Source: Sinorhizobium terangae (GTDB lineage: Bacteria; Pseudomonadota; Alphaproteobacteria; Rhizobiales; Rhizobiaceae). Taken from it: a DNA stretch of 64,000 nt. Below are positions 18,253 to 27,834 of the stretch, one piece after another (positions within the stretch are counted from its first letter, which is position 1; each line of letters starts with the position of its first letter). The position numbers and the translations under genes are program-made. The notes below the pieces were generated by a model. The model had not been told where the DNA came from, searched no databases, and saw only the letters and a list, made by a program, of their open reading frames with translations. Location: NCBI RefSeq assembly GCF_029714365.1, contig NZ_CP121659.1:3185001-3249000 (forward strand), written 5' to 3'.

Positions 18253-19467
18253 TTACGCGACCGCCCTGGCGAGTGCGCAGCGCGACCATAGCGAATGCAG
18301 CGCTCCGACCAGATGGTCGATGTCGGCATCGGAATGCAGCGGCGTCGGTGTGATGCGCAGGCGCTCGGTCTTCTTCGGCACCGTCGGATAGTTGATCGGC
18401 TGGACGTAGACGCCGAAATTGTCGAGCAGCAGGTCGGAGATCCACTTGCACTTGGCGGCATCGCCGACCATCACCGGCACGATGTGGCTCGGATTGACCA
18501 TGTGCGGAATGCCGCGCTGATCGAGCAGCGAACGCAGCCGCCGCACGCGCTCCTGATGCGCGAAACGTTCGAGCTGGCTTTCCTTCAGGTGACGGATGGA
18601 GGCGAGTGCACCTGCGGCAAGCGCCGGCGGCAAGGCCGTGGTGAAGATGAAGCCGGAAGCGAAGGAGCGGATGAAATCGCAAAGTGCCGCCGAACCGGTG
18701 ATATAGCCGCCCATGACGCCGAAGGCCTTGCCGAGGGTTCCCTCAATCACCGTCAGCCGGTGCATCAGTCCCTCGCGTTCGGCGATGCCGCCGCCGCGCA
18801 GGCCGTACATGCCGACCGCGTGCACTTCGTCGAGATAGGTCATCGCGCCATACTTGTCGGCCAGATCGCAGAATTCCTTGATCGGCGCGATGTCGCCATC
18901 CATCGAGTAGACGGATTCAAAAGCGATGATTTTGGGCGCACGCGGATCGGCCGCCGCAAGCTTGGCTTCGAGATCGGCGACGGAATTGTGCTTGAAGATC
19001 ACGCGTTCGCATTTCGAATGGCGGATCCCCTCGATCATCGAAGCGTGATTCCCGGCGTCCGAGAAGACGATGATGCCGGGAATCTTGGAACAGAGCGTCC
19101 CAAGCGCGGCCCAGTTCGACACATAGCCGGAGGTGAACAGGAGGGCGGATTCCTTGCCGTGCAAATCGGCGAGCTCACGCTCGAGCAGGACGTGGTAGTG
19201 ATTGGTGCCGGAGATGTTGCGCGTGCCGCCGGCGCCGGCGCCGCATTCGTCAATGGCGCGCTTCATCGCTTCGGTGACGATCGGAGACTGACCCATGCCG
19301 AGATAATCGTTCGAGCACCATACGGTCACTTCCTGGGTGCCATCGGCCGTGTGGCGCGTTGCCCTCGGGAAGTCACCGCGATGGCGGGCGAGATCCGCGA
19401 AAACCCGATAGCGGCCTTCCTGATGCAACCCGTCCAGCTCGTTTTTGAAGAAACTCTCGAAATCCAT
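18253..19467 (-). CDS. hemA: 5-aminolevulinate synthase
   Basis: A PLP enzyme that condenses glycine and succinyl-CoA to 5-aminolevulinate, the start of the alphaproteobacterial heme pathway (C4 route); 404 aa. Motifs are the glycine-side stretch [12 protein letters not shown], the PLP-binding region [15 protein letters not shown], and the Schiff-base Lys in [15 protein letters not shown]. Three consecutive ATGs occur; the third (19467) has GGAG spaced by six bases and gives [21 protein letters not shown], the usual start. A FixK/FNR-type sequence lies about 140 bases upstream. Confidence 0.97.
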   Translation of the reverse strand: MDFESFFKNELDGLHQEGRYRVFADLARHRGDFPRATRHTADGTQEVTVWCSNDYLGMGQSPIVTEAMKRAIDECGAGAGGTRNISGTNHYHVLLERELADLHGKESALLFTSGYVSNWAALGTLCSKIPGIIVFSDAGNHASMIEGIRHSKCERVIFKHNSVADLEAKLAAADPRAPKIIAFESVYSMDGDIAPIKEFCDLADKYGAMTYLDEVHAVGMYGLRGGGIAEREGLMHRLTVIEGTLGKAFGVMGGYITGSAALCDFIRSFASGFIFTTALPPALAAGALASIRHLKESQLERFAHQERVRRLRSLLDQRGIPHMVNPSHIVPVMVGDAAKCKWISDLLLDNFGVYVQPINYPTVPKKTERLRITPTPLHSDADIDHLVGALHSLWSRCALARAVA

Positions 19468-19607
19468 CATCATCTCCAGTGCCCTGACGCCTTTCATTCA
19501 TTCAAAGCGGTCAGGGGTCAACCCCGGAAGGGCCCCTGCTCCTGCGGCAAAAGGCCCCTACTTTTGAACTATTCCAAAACAGGTAGTGCAACTCCATCCG
19601 CCTAACT

Positions 19608-19621
19608 TTGATCGAAGTCAA
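19608..19621. promoter_or_regulatory. FixK/FNR-type box upstream of hemA
   Basis: TTGATCGAAGTCAA fits TTGA-N6-TCAA exactly and the stricter FNR form TTGAT-N4-ATCAA with one mismatch. It is 141 bases before the hemA start. The other neighbour is the 3' end of a gene, so hemA is the only plausible target. Oxygen-dependent control of heme synthesis genes by FixK or FnrN is established in other rhizobia. Confidence 0.5.
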
Positions 19622-19627
19622 GCTTTT

Positions 19628-19655
19628 GCAAAAAAGGACGGCCGAGGCCGCCCTT
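19628..19655 (-). terminator. Terminator of the molybdenum hydroxylase operon (minus strand)
   Basis: Read on the minus strand, AAGGGCGGCC and GGCCGTCCTT (19634-19655) form a stem with one G-T pair, followed by a run of T through 19628. It lies just downstream of the CoxM-like gene. Confidence 0.75.
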
Positions 19656-19675
19656 ATTTCGATACTTAAGTCCCA

Positions 19676-20473
19676 TCACGCCGCGGCCACGGCGCGCTTG
19701 GTCATAACCTTGATCAGGTTGGCGCGATAGGCAGCGCTGGCATGAAGATCTGTCAGCAAATCCGATGCATCCACGGAGACGTTGCCGACTGCATCCGGTG
19801 ACCAGTTGCCGGCAAGTGCCGCCTCCATGCCCTGATGGCGGAAGACACCGTTCGAGCCCGCGCCGGTCACCGCGACGCGCACGTCGCCGTTGTCGCGGCG
19901 CGCGACAAAGACGCCAGCCATCGCGTAGCGCGAGGCGGGGTTCGGGAACTTCTGGTAGGCCGCCTTCGCCGGCGCATCGAAGGTGATGGCGGTAATGATC
20001 TCGCCATCGTCCAACGCCGTTTCGAACAGTCCAGTGAAGAAGTCCGCCGCCGCGATCTCGCGATTGTTGGTCACGATCGTTGCATCAAGTGCCAGCAACG
20101 CTGCCGGATAGTCCGCCGCCGGATCATTGTTGGCGATGGAGCCGCCGATCGTTCCCATGTGGCGGACATGCGGGTCGCCGATATGACTGGCCAGCGTGCA
20201 AATCGCCGGACAGACCGCCTTGAGTTCGGCCGACGACGCGACTTCGTGATGGGTTGTCGCCGCGCCGATCCGCACCGACCGTCCGTTGACAGTAATCCCT
20301 TTCATTTCGGCGATGTGCCGAAGGTCCACGAGATCGCTCGGCGCCGCCAGCCGCTGCTTCATCGTCGCAATGAGCGTCATGCCGCCGGCGATTAATTTGC
20401 CTTCGGCGGCCCCGCTGATCAGCTTCACGGCCTCTTGAACAGAGGACGCTCTGTGATAGTTCGTCTCATACAT
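19676..20473 (-). CDS. Molybdenum hydroxylase FAD subunit (CoxM-like)
   Basis: A 265-aa FAD-binding subunit of the xanthine dehydrogenase/CO dehydrogenase family. The motif KLIAGGMTLIATMKQRL (residues 26-42) and HMGTIGGSIANNDPAADYPAALLALDA (about 105-131) are the two FAD-contact regions. It passes electrons from the iron-sulfur subunit to the final acceptor. The gene starts 15 bases after the large-subunit gene ends, so they are in one operon, here in the order small, large, medium. The substrate of the complex is not certain. Confidence 0.92.
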   Translation of the reverse strand: MYETNYHRASSVQEAVKLISGAAEGKLIAGGMTLIATMKQRLAAPSDLVDLRHIAEMKGITVNGRSVRIGAATTHHEVASSAELKAVCPAICTLASHIGDPHVRHMGTIGGSIANNDPAADYPAALLALDATIVTNNREIAAADFFTGLFETALDDGEIITAITFDAPAKAAYQKFPNPASRYAMAGVFVARRDNGDVRVAVTGAGSNGVFRHQGMEAALAGNWSPDAVGNVSVDASDLLTDLHASAAYRANLIKVMTKRAVAAA

Positions 20474-20488
20474 CTCTCGTCCTCCGTC

Positions 20489-22837
20489 TCAATTGGCGAC
20501 ATGGGCCGCGGCCCAGACCTTCTCGGGCGTCGCGGGCATGGTAAGGGTATTGTTGCCGATCGCGTCGGTGATCGCATTGATCAGCGCCGGCGGCGAGCCG
20601 ATCGCACCCGCTTCCCCGCAACCCTTGACGCCGAGCGGATTGTTCGGACAGGGCGTGTTCGACGTCGACACCTTGAATGACGGCAGGTCGTCGGCGCGCG
20701 GCATGGCGTAATCCTGATAGCTCGCCGTCAGGAGCTGGCCGGTATCCGGATCGTAATGGACGCTTTCGAGCAGCGCCTGGCCGATGCCCTGTGCCAATCC
20801 GCCATGCACCTGTCCCTCGACGATCATCGGATTGACGATATTGCCGAAATCGTCCGCTGCCACGAACTGGACGATCTCCGTCTTCCCGGTATCCGGATCG
20901 ACCTCCACCTCGCAGATGTAGCAGCCTGCCGGGAAGGTGAAATTCGACGGATCGTAGAAGGCGCCCTCCTTCAGGCCAGGCTCCATTCCGGCCGGGAGGT
21001 TGTGGGCGGTGTAGGCGGCAAGCGCCATCTGGAACCAGGGCACCGACTTGTCGGTACCGGCAACCTTCAGCTCGCCATTTTCAATGACGATGTCGCTCTC
21101 GTCCGCCTCCATGAGATGGGCGGCGATCTTCTTGGCCTTGGCCTCGACCTTGTCCAGCGCCTTGACGACCGCCGACATGCCGACGGCACCCGATCGGGAG
21201 CCATAGGTCCCCATGCCCATCTGTACCTTGTCCGTGTCGCCATGGACGATATTGACGCTGTCGATCGGCACGCCGAAGCGGTCTGCGACGAGCTGGGCAA
21301 AGGTCGTCTCATGCCCCTGGCCGTGGCTGTGCGAGCCGGTCATCACTTCGATGGTGCCGACCGCATTGACCCTGACCTCCGCCGATTCCCAAAGGCCGAC
21401 GCCGGCACCGAGCGAGCCGACGGCGGACGAGGGCGCAAGCCCGCAGGCCTCGATATAGCAGCTCATGCCGATGCCGCGCTTCATGCCGCGCCGCTCCGCT
21501 TCCGCCTTCCGGGCGGCAAACCCGTCCCAGTCGGCCGCGGCCATCGCCGCTTTCAACGACGCTTCATAGTCGCCGGCGTCGTAGTTCATGATCACTGGCG
21601 TCTGATGGGGGAAGGAGCGGATGAAGTTGATGCGCCGCAGCTCCGCGGGCGAAAGACCGAGCTCCCGTGCCGCGGTCTCCATCGTCCGCTCGAGGAGATA
21701 GGTGGCCTCCGGCCGCCCAGCGCCGCGATAGGCATCGACCGGGGCGGTATTGGTATAGACCGTGCGGACATCGGCATGGATCGCCGGGATATCGTACTGC
21801 CCGGAAAGCAGGGTGGCATAAAGATAGGTCGGCACGCACGAGGAGAAGAGTGACATATAGGCGCCAAGATTGGCGATAGTGTCGACCTTCAGCGCGGTGA
21901 TTTTGTTGGAGCTGTCGAACGCCATTTTCACGGTCGACACGTGATCGCGGCCGTGGGCGTCGGTCATGAAGGCTTCGGTACGATCGCACGTCCACTTCAC
22001 CGGTACGCCGGTCCGCTTCGAGGCCCAGAGACAGACGATCTCCTCCGGGTAGATGTAGATCTTCGAGCCGAAACCGCCGCCGACGTCGGGGGCAATCACC
22101 CGCAACTTGTTTTCCGGCGCGACGTTGTAGAAGGCGCTCATCACCAGCCGCGCCACATGCGGATTCTGACTGGTCGTGTAGCAGGTATAGTGATCGTCGC
22201 CCGAGTCGTAGATGCCGAGGGCCGCGCGCGGCTCCATCGCATTCGGCGACAGGCGATTGTTGAGGATTTTCAGCTCCGTCACATGCGCCGCGGCCGCGAT
22301 CGCCGCGTCGGTCGCGGCTGCATCGCCGAGCTCCCAGTCGAAGATGAGATTGTTCGGTGCTTCCGGATGAAGCTGGGGCTGGCCGTCGGCCAGCGCCTTG
22401 ACCGGATCGGTGATGACCGGCAGCGGGTCATAATCGACGACCACGGCCTCGGCCGCATCGCGCGCTTCGTTCACGCTGTCGGCGACGACCACCGCGACCG
22501 CATCGCCGACATAGCGCACGGTCTCGTCGGCCAGCGGCCGCCAGGCGCCCATCTTCATCGGCGAACCGTCCTTCGAGTGGATCATCCAGCCGCAAATCAG
22601 GTTCCCGATGCCGTCTGCCGTGAGCTGCTTGCCGTCGAGCACGTCGATGACGCCGGGCATCGCTTTCGCCGCCGCGGCATCGATGTTCCTGATCTTCGCA
22701 TGCGCGTGGGGGCTGCGCACGAAAACCGCGTATTTCATGCCCGGCACGCTCATGTCGTCCGTGTAGCGGCCCTTTCCGGTCAGGAACCGCTTGTCTTCCT
22801 TGCGCGCCACCCGCGCGCCAATTCCTTCAACGCCCAT
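20489..22837 (-). CDS. Molybdenum hydroxylase large subunit (form II CoxL-like)
   Basis: A 782-aa molybdopterin-cytosine-dinucleotide subunit. It carries AYRGAGRPEATYL near residue 370, the active-site loop of form II CO-dehydrogenase-like proteins; form I enzymes have AYxCSFR instead. Other motifs are GGGFGSKIYIYPEE, GSHSHGQGHETTFAQLVADRFG, and the catalytic Glu in GVKGCGEAGAIGSPPAL near the C terminus. Members oxidise aldehydes, purine-like or other small substrates, and CO oxidation by form II is debated. No CoxD/E/F/G maturation genes are adjacent, which also argues against a classical CO dehydrogenase. Confidence 0.93.
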   Translation of the reverse strand: MGVEGIGARVARKEDKRFLTGKGRYTDDMSVPGMKYAVFVRSPHAHAKIRNIDAAAAKAMPGVIDVLDGKQLTADGIGNLICGWMIHSKDGSPMKMGAWRPLADETVRYVGDAVAVVVADSVNEARDAAEAVVVDYDPLPVITDPVKALADGQPQLHPEAPNNLIFDWELGDAAATDAAIAAAAHVTELKILNNRLSPNAMEPRAALGIYDSGDDHYTCYTTSQNPHVARLVMSAFYNVAPENKLRVIAPDVGGGFGSKIYIYPEEIVCLWASKRTGVPVKWTCDRTEAFMTDAHGRDHVSTVKMAFDSSNKITALKVDTIANLGAYMSLFSSCVPTYLYATLLSGQYDIPAIHADVRTVYTNTAPVDAYRGAGRPEATYLLERTMETAARELGLSPAELRRINFIRSFPHQTPVIMNYDAGDYEASLKAAMAAADWDGFAARKAEAERRGMKRGIGMSCYIEACGLAPSSAVGSLGAGVGLWESAEVRVNAVGTIEVMTGSHSHGQGHETTFAQLVADRFGVPIDSVNIVHGDTDKVQMGMGTYGSRSGAVGMSAVVKALDKVEAKAKKIAAHLMEADESDIVIENGELKVAGTDKSVPWFQMALAAYTAHNLPAGMEPGLKEGAFYDPSNFTFPAGCYICEVEVDPDTGKTEIVQFVAADDFGNIVNPMIVEGQVHGGLAQGIGQALLESVHYDPDTGQLLTASYQDYAMPRADDLPSFKVSTSNTPCPNNPLGVKGCGEAGAIGSPPALINAITDAIGNNTLTMPATPEKVWAAAHVAN

Positions 22838-22917
22838 TGCCTATCTCCTCCCGAGACATTCAGCGAAAGTCCTGCGATGAAATCCGTCGGGGACGCTTTC
22901 GTCCCTCAGAAAGCGCC

Positions 22918-23406
<489 letters not shown>

Positions 23407-23830
23407 TTCGCTCCTCCGGGGTCGGTCGTGCCAACTCGAGCGCGGCTTCAAATCGGGTGACATGCGTCCACGCGACTGAAGTACGCGCAACTGATATCAA
23501 TGCCCTTTGCCCGCGGGCCCGCTCCTCCCGGACTGACGCGGCGCTTTGTATCATTTGTCTTTTTTTGGAATGCCGCAACCGTTTCGGCCAGTGCGCGACA
23601 AAAAAATTCCGCGGTGGCTGTGACTGTGGGAACAGCGCCTTCATGTTCCGTTCAGGAAACATCCCATTATCTTGCGGCGGGAACATTTCGCTGGATCCCG
23701 TGGACTTTCACGGGCGACCGTTTATTTTCCCGATTGCAAGTTCAAGTGGCGGAGACGTTCGTCGACCCGCCTTCAATCCAGGGACGGACGAAGCGACAGG
23801 CTGAGATCCGTAGAGATCGGAGAGGACAAC
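23407..23830. other. Divergent intergenic region of 424 bases
   Basis: This region holds the promoters of the coxS-like gene (left) and the small lipoprotein gene (right). I see a short inverted repeat CCCGTG/CACGGG at 23697-23714 and two GGAAC sequences that do not fit an EcfG sigma-factor promoter at the right spacing. No convincing gene is present; open frames here lack ribosome sites and family features. Confidence 0.5.
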
Positions 23831-24082
23831 ATGAAGAAAGCCATCGCATTGGTGCTGGTCGCCTTGTCGGTCGCAAGCTGCACGCAGACAGAAAAGGGCG
23901 CCGGCATCGGTGCTGCATCGGGCGCGATCATCGGTGGCGCGATCACCGGTAACGTACGTGGTGCTGCGGTCGGCGCAGCCATTGGCGGCGTATCCGGCGC
24001 GTTGATCGGCCATGTGAGTGAACAGCCGGGCCAGTGCTACTACCGCGACCGCTACGGCCGCCGCTACATCGACCGTTGCTGA
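23831..24082 (+). CDS. Small glycine-zipper lipoprotein
   Basis: An 83-aa exported lipoprotein. The signal MKKAIALVLVALSVASC ends in a lipobox (VASC, Cys17). It is followed by a glycine-zipper segment GAGIGAASGAIIGGAITG and GAAVGAAIGGVSGALIGH, the repeated small-residue pattern that inserts in or packs against membranes, and by a basic tail CYYRDRYGRRYIDRC with two cysteines. Proteins of this form are common in the rhizobial envelope and often stress-induced; the exact role is unknown. I chose the ATG at 23831, which follows GGAGAGGAC; the longer frame to 23672 has no merit. A terminator follows. Confidence 0.85.
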   Translation: MKKAIALVLVALSVASCTQTEKGAGIGAASGAIIGGAITGNVRGAAVGAAIGGVSGALIGHVSEQPGQCYYRDRYGRRYIDRC

Positions 24083-24108
24083 TTGCCGCAGCGATTCGCA
24101 AGCACACG

Positions 24109-24134
24109 GCCCCGGAGCGATCCGGGGCTTTTTC
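24109..24134 (+). terminator. Rho-independent terminator after the lipoprotein gene
   Basis: GCCCCGGA (24109-24116) pairs exactly with TCCGGGGC (24121-24128) around a GCGA tetraloop, followed by TTTTT. It lies 26 bases after the lipoprotein stop codon. Confidence 0.9.
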
Positions 24135-24361
24135 TCTGGAGGCCAGCGTTGTCCGTTCGCATGCGGCGTTGTGGCCACTTGAAACCGTGTCCCGCTCCTC
24201 CACCTTCTTGAGCAGTATCAACTCCACGAATGTGGGAGGGCCAGGAGCGACCTTGCTGGCCACCGATATTCAACAGGGCACCTCGCTCTGCTGTTCGTCC
24301 GCATTGACCGGCAGTCTTGAAAGACCGTGGCCTTCCTCTTCGTCTTCAAAGGGAGATGGAA

Positions 24362-25561
24362 ATGGCAAAGGTCGTTTGCGTCCTCTATGATGATCCGGTC
24401 GACGGCTACCCGACGACTTACGCGCGGGATGGCCTGCCGAAACTGGAACACTATCCCGGCGGCCAGACGCTTCCCACCCCGAAGGCTATCGATTTTCAGC
24501 CGGGCATCCTCTTGGGAAGCGTGTCCGGCGAACTCGGCCTAAGGAAGTTTCTCGAAAAACAGGGGCACAGCCTGGTGGTGACCTCCGACAAGGACGGTCC
24601 CGACAGCGTGTTCGAAAGGGAACTTGTCGACGCCGAGGTTGTGATCTCGCAGCCCTTCTGGCCGGCCTATCTGACTGCGGAACGGCTCGCCAAGGCGGCC
24701 AAGCTCAAACTCGCGATCACCGCCGGCATCGGCTCGGACCATGTCGACCTGCAGGCCGCGATGGACCGCAGCGTGACGGTCGCCGAAGTGACCTATTGCA
24801 ATTCGATCAGCGTATCCGAGCACGTGGTCATGGTGATCCTTAGCCTTGCGCGGAACTACATACCCTCCTACCAGTGGGTCGTGAAAGGGGGCTGGAACAT
24901 CGCCGACTGCGTCGCGCGCTCCTACGATATCGAGGGCATGGAGATCGGCACGGTGGGTGCCGGGCGGATCGGCACCGCGGTGCTGCGCCGGCTGAAGCCA
25001 TTCGACGTCAGACTCCACTACACCGACCGACACCGGCTGCCGGACGCGGTCGAGAAGGAGCTTGGCGTTACCTTCCATCAGACCGCGGCGGAAATGGTGC
25101 CCGTCTGCGATGTCGTGACTATCAACGCGCCGCTCCATCCGGAGACGGAAAACCTCTTCGACGAAGCCATGATCGCCAAGATGAAACGTGGCGCCTATCT
25201 CGTGAACACCGCACGCGGCAAGATCTGCAATCGCGATGCCGTCGCGCGGGCGCTTGAGAGCGGCCAGCTCGCCGGCTATGCGGGCGATGTGTGGTTCCCG
25301 CAGCCGGCACCCAAGGACCATCCGTGGCGATCGATGCCCTATCACGGGATGACGCCGCATATTTCGGGCTCGTCACTGTCCGCCCAGGCGCGCTATGCCG
25401 CCGGCACACGCGAGATTCTCGAATGCTGGTTCGAAGGCAAGCCGATCCGCGAGGAATATCTGATCGTCGCCGGCGGCAAGCTCGCCGGAGCCGGCGCGCA
25501 CTCCTACAGCGCCGGAGACGCGACGCGCGGGTCCGAGGAGGCGGCACGCTTCAAGACCTGA
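24362..25561 (+). CDS. NAD-dependent formate dehydrogenase (D-2-hydroxyacid dehydrogenase family)
   Basis: A 399-aa cytosolic enzyme that oxidises formate to CO2 with NAD and needs no metal. It follows the Pseudomonas sp. 101 enzyme closely from the N-terminal VVCVLYDDPVDGYP to the C-terminal GAHSYSAGDATRGSEEAARF. Visible parts are the catalytic Arg in VNTARGKIC, the Gln and His pair in WFPQPAPKDHPW and TPHISGSSLSAQARYA, and the dinucleotide motif GTVGAGRIGTAVLRRL. I chose the ATG at 24362, preceded by GGGAGATGGAA. It is transcribed alone. A second, unrelated formate dehydrogenase (molybdenum type) is encoded at 40-46 kb. Confidence 0.96.
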   Translation: MAKVVCVLYDDPVDGYPTTYARDGLPKLEHYPGGQTLPTPKAIDFQPGILLGSVSGELGLRKFLEKQGHSLVVTSDKDGPDSVFERELVDAEVVISQPFWPAYLTAERLAKAAKLKLAITAGIGSDHVDLQAAMDRSVTVAEVTYCNSISVSEHVVMVILSLARNYIPSYQWVVKGGWNIADCVARSYDIEGMEIGTVGAGRIGTAVLRRLKPFDVRLHYTDRHRLPDAVEKELGVTFHQTAAEMVPVCDVVTINAPLHPETENLFDEAMIAKMKRGAYLVNTARGKICNRDAVARALESGQLAGYAGDVWFPQPAPKDHPWRSMPYHGMTPHISGSSLSAQARYAAGTREILECWFEGKPIREEYLIVAGGKLAGAGAHSYSAGDATRGSEEAARFKT

Positions 25562-25792
25562 ATGCGCCGGATCTGCGGATCGCCTGACAGTTGCAACGTG
25601 GGGGAGCCCCCGAACGGCGTATTGTCCGTCGAGCTGCAATTTTGTGCCTCAAGCACAACATAAAGAGGCCCTTTTGCCGAAAATCTGCCCCGAATCGTCG
25701 CTTCGGGGTGGATGCGGCAGCCCGTCATCGTTAACAGATAGAAAACTTTGTTCTGCTAAAGTGGCCGATGCCGCATATGCAGGCAGTTTGTT

Positions 25793-27736
25793 GTGAGTCG
25801 CCTGAAACGGGATGCGGAGGGGATGTCTCCAGCACGATCGAGCATTGCGCACTGGAAGGCAGCGACCGCTCTCGCAGTTGTGGCTTCGGCGGTGCTCGGC
25901 CCGTTTTCCATCGACCAGGCCCATGCGTTCAGGCTCTTCGGCATGCGCTTCTTCGAAAGCGACGAGGAAGAAGTCCAGGTCATCAACCCGGTCAACTATG
26001 CCCTGACATTTGACGCCGGGACCGATGACAAGGAGCTACGGGAGGCAATCGAGAACAGTTCGCTGCTCTACCAGGACCGGGAAAATCCGGTCTCCGGCGA
26101 TCTCGGCCTTGCGATCAAGGCACGCGACGACCGCGATCGCATCCTCGCGGGCCTTTATGAAAAGGCCCGCTACGGCGGAACCATAACCATTCTGGTCAAC
26201 GGACAGGATATCGACAGCCTGCCGCCCGATCCGACCTTCCCGAAAGGCAAACCCGTGCCGGTTTCGGTCACTGTCGTGCCGGGGCCGGCGTTTACCTTGG
26301 ACTCGGTCAGGTTCGAAGGCGATGCCGCCGGGTTCGATCCGGCCGCTTACGATCTGAAGCGCGGCGCCCGCGCCGACTCGACCTTGATAATCAAGGCGGG
26401 CGAGCAGATCGTGGACGATCTGAAGGAACAGAGCCGACCGCTCGCGAAGCTGACGGAGCGCAGCGTCGTCGCCGACCATGCCACATCCACCGTCGACGTG
26501 ACGATCAGCGCCTCCGGCGGCCCCGTCGCGCCGGTTGGACAGCTCACGGTCACCGGCACGAAGACCGTCGATCCTGATTTTGTCAGGGATTATTCCCGCC
26601 TCAACAACGGCCGCCCCTATTCGCCGGAAAACATCCGCAAGGCCGCCGAACGCCTGCGTCAGTTGAACGTTTTTTCGAGCGTCACGATCAAGGAAGCCGA
26701 TGCGCTGACGCCCGACGGCAAGATCCCGATGAACATCGAGGTTTCCGAAGGCAAGCACCGCTATTTCGGTTTTGGCGGCCAGGTCTCGACCACAGACGGC
26801 CTCGGTGTGCAGGGCTACTGGGGCCATCGCAATCTGTTCGGCCGCGCGGAATCCTTGCGAATAGAAGGCTCGGTCAACCGGATTGGCGAGACCACGGACG
26901 TCGGCAGCCTCGACTATTCCGCCGGTATCCTGTTCGCCAAGCCTGGCGCCTTCGGCCCGGCATCGACCTTCACTGCCAGCCTTCAGGCAAGCCTGGTCGA
27001 CCCGGACGCCTACCGCGCAAAGATAATCACCGCGGCCGCCGGCGCAACCTTCGAGCTTTCGCCGCAGGATACGTTCTCGGGCGGGGCGGAATTGAGCTGG
27101 GCGGACGTCGACGACGCCTTCGGCAAGAACTCCTATCTTACCGCCGCCCTCCCGTTCGAATATGTCCGCGACACGCGCGACGACAAGCTGAACGCAACGG
27201 AAGGCTATCGCGCGCTGATCAACGCCAAACCGAGCTACGAGATCGAGGGGAAGACCTTCTTCAGCTCGTTCGAGGCCTCCGCCTCCGGCTATTACGCGCT
27301 GGGCGAGGAAAAGCGCTTCGTTCTTGCCGGCAAGCTCGGCGCCGGCATACTCGTTGGCGGTGACGAACTCGCCGACATACCGGCGCCCCGTCGCTTCTTC
27401 CTCGGCGGGGGCGGGTCGGTACGCGGCTATGCCTTCCAGGAGATCAGCCCGCGCGATGAAGACAACGATATGACCGGTGGCCGCTCCTATGTCAGCGCCT
27501 CGCTGGAAGCGCGCATCGCGATAACCGAAACGATCGGCATCGTCCCCTTCCTCGACGCCGGTACCGTTTCAGAATCGACGACCCCCGATTTCTCCGATAT
27601 CCGCGCCGGTGCCGGCATCGGCCTGCGCTATGCAACCTCTTTCGGACCGATCCGGTTGGATTTCGCCGTACCGCTCAACAAATACCCCGACGGGACCGAC
27701 TACGGCATCTACGCCGGCATCGGCCAGTCTTTCTGA
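25793..27736 (+). CDS. tamA: Outer-membrane TamA/BamA-family assembly protein
   Basis: A 647-aa Omp85-superfamily protein. An N-terminal signal sequence ends near IDQAHA, about residue 43. POTRA-like segments follow (PVPVSVTVVPGPAFTLDSVRFEG and PVGQLTVTGTKTVDPDFVRDY). The C-terminal half is a 16-strand barrel domain with FFLGGGGSVRGYAF, the conserved loop of the family, and the last residue is Phe, as expected for insertion by BamA. It would work with TamB, encoded 98 bases downstream, to build outer-membrane proteins or move lipids. The start is GTG at 25793; an ATG at 25823 after GGAGGGG is an alternative. Confidence 0.9.
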   Translation: MSRLKRDAEGMSPARSSIAHWKAATALAVVASAVLGPFSIDQAHAFRLFGMRFFESDEEEVQVINPVNYALTFDAGTDDKELREAIENSSLLYQDRENPVSGDLGLAIKARDDRDRILAGLYEKARYGGTITILVNGQDIDSLPPDPTFPKGKPVPVSVTVVPGPAFTLDSVRFEGDAAGFDPAAYDLKRGARADSTLIIKAGEQIVDDLKEQSRPLAKLTERSVVADHATSTVDVTISASGGPVAPVGQLTVTGTKTVDPDFVRDYSRLNNGRPYSPENIRKAAERLRQLNVFSSVTIKEADALTPDGKIPMNIEVSEGKHRYFGFGGQVSTTDGLGVQGYWGHRNLFGRAESLRIEGSVNRIGETTDVGSLDYSAGILFAKPGAFGPASTFTASLQASLVDPDAYRAKIITAAAGATFELSPQDTFSGGAELSWADVDDAFGKNSYLTAALPFEYVRDTRDDKLNATEGYRALINAKPSYEIEGKTFFSSFEASASGYYALGEEKRFVLAGKLGAGILVGGDELADIPAPRRFFLGGGGSVRGYAFQEISPRDEDNDMTGGRSYVSASLEARIAITETIGIVPFLDAGTVSESTTPDFSDIRAGAGIGLRYATSFGPIRLDFAVPLNKYPDGTDYGIYAGIGQSF

Positions 27737-27834
27737 ATTGCGCCTGATTTTGTTGATAGTTCAGGCAGATAGTTTACGCAGGCGACAACCCGCTGCCGAT
27801 TCCGAAACGGCGTAAGTTGGTCTATGGGTAGGAT

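Noticed and set aside
23629..23652. GGAAC-N15-CGTT resembling an EcfG (RpoE2) stress promoter before the lipoprotein gene
   Set aside because: The spacer is one base shorter than the usual 16-17. The site is also about 180 bases from the gene, so I do not call it.
25601..25708. Short GC hairpins (GGGGGAGCCCCC and CCCCGAA/TTCGGGG) after the NAD formate dehydrogenase as terminators
   Set aside because: Neither is followed by a T-run and both are short. They may be chance structures, so I did not list them.
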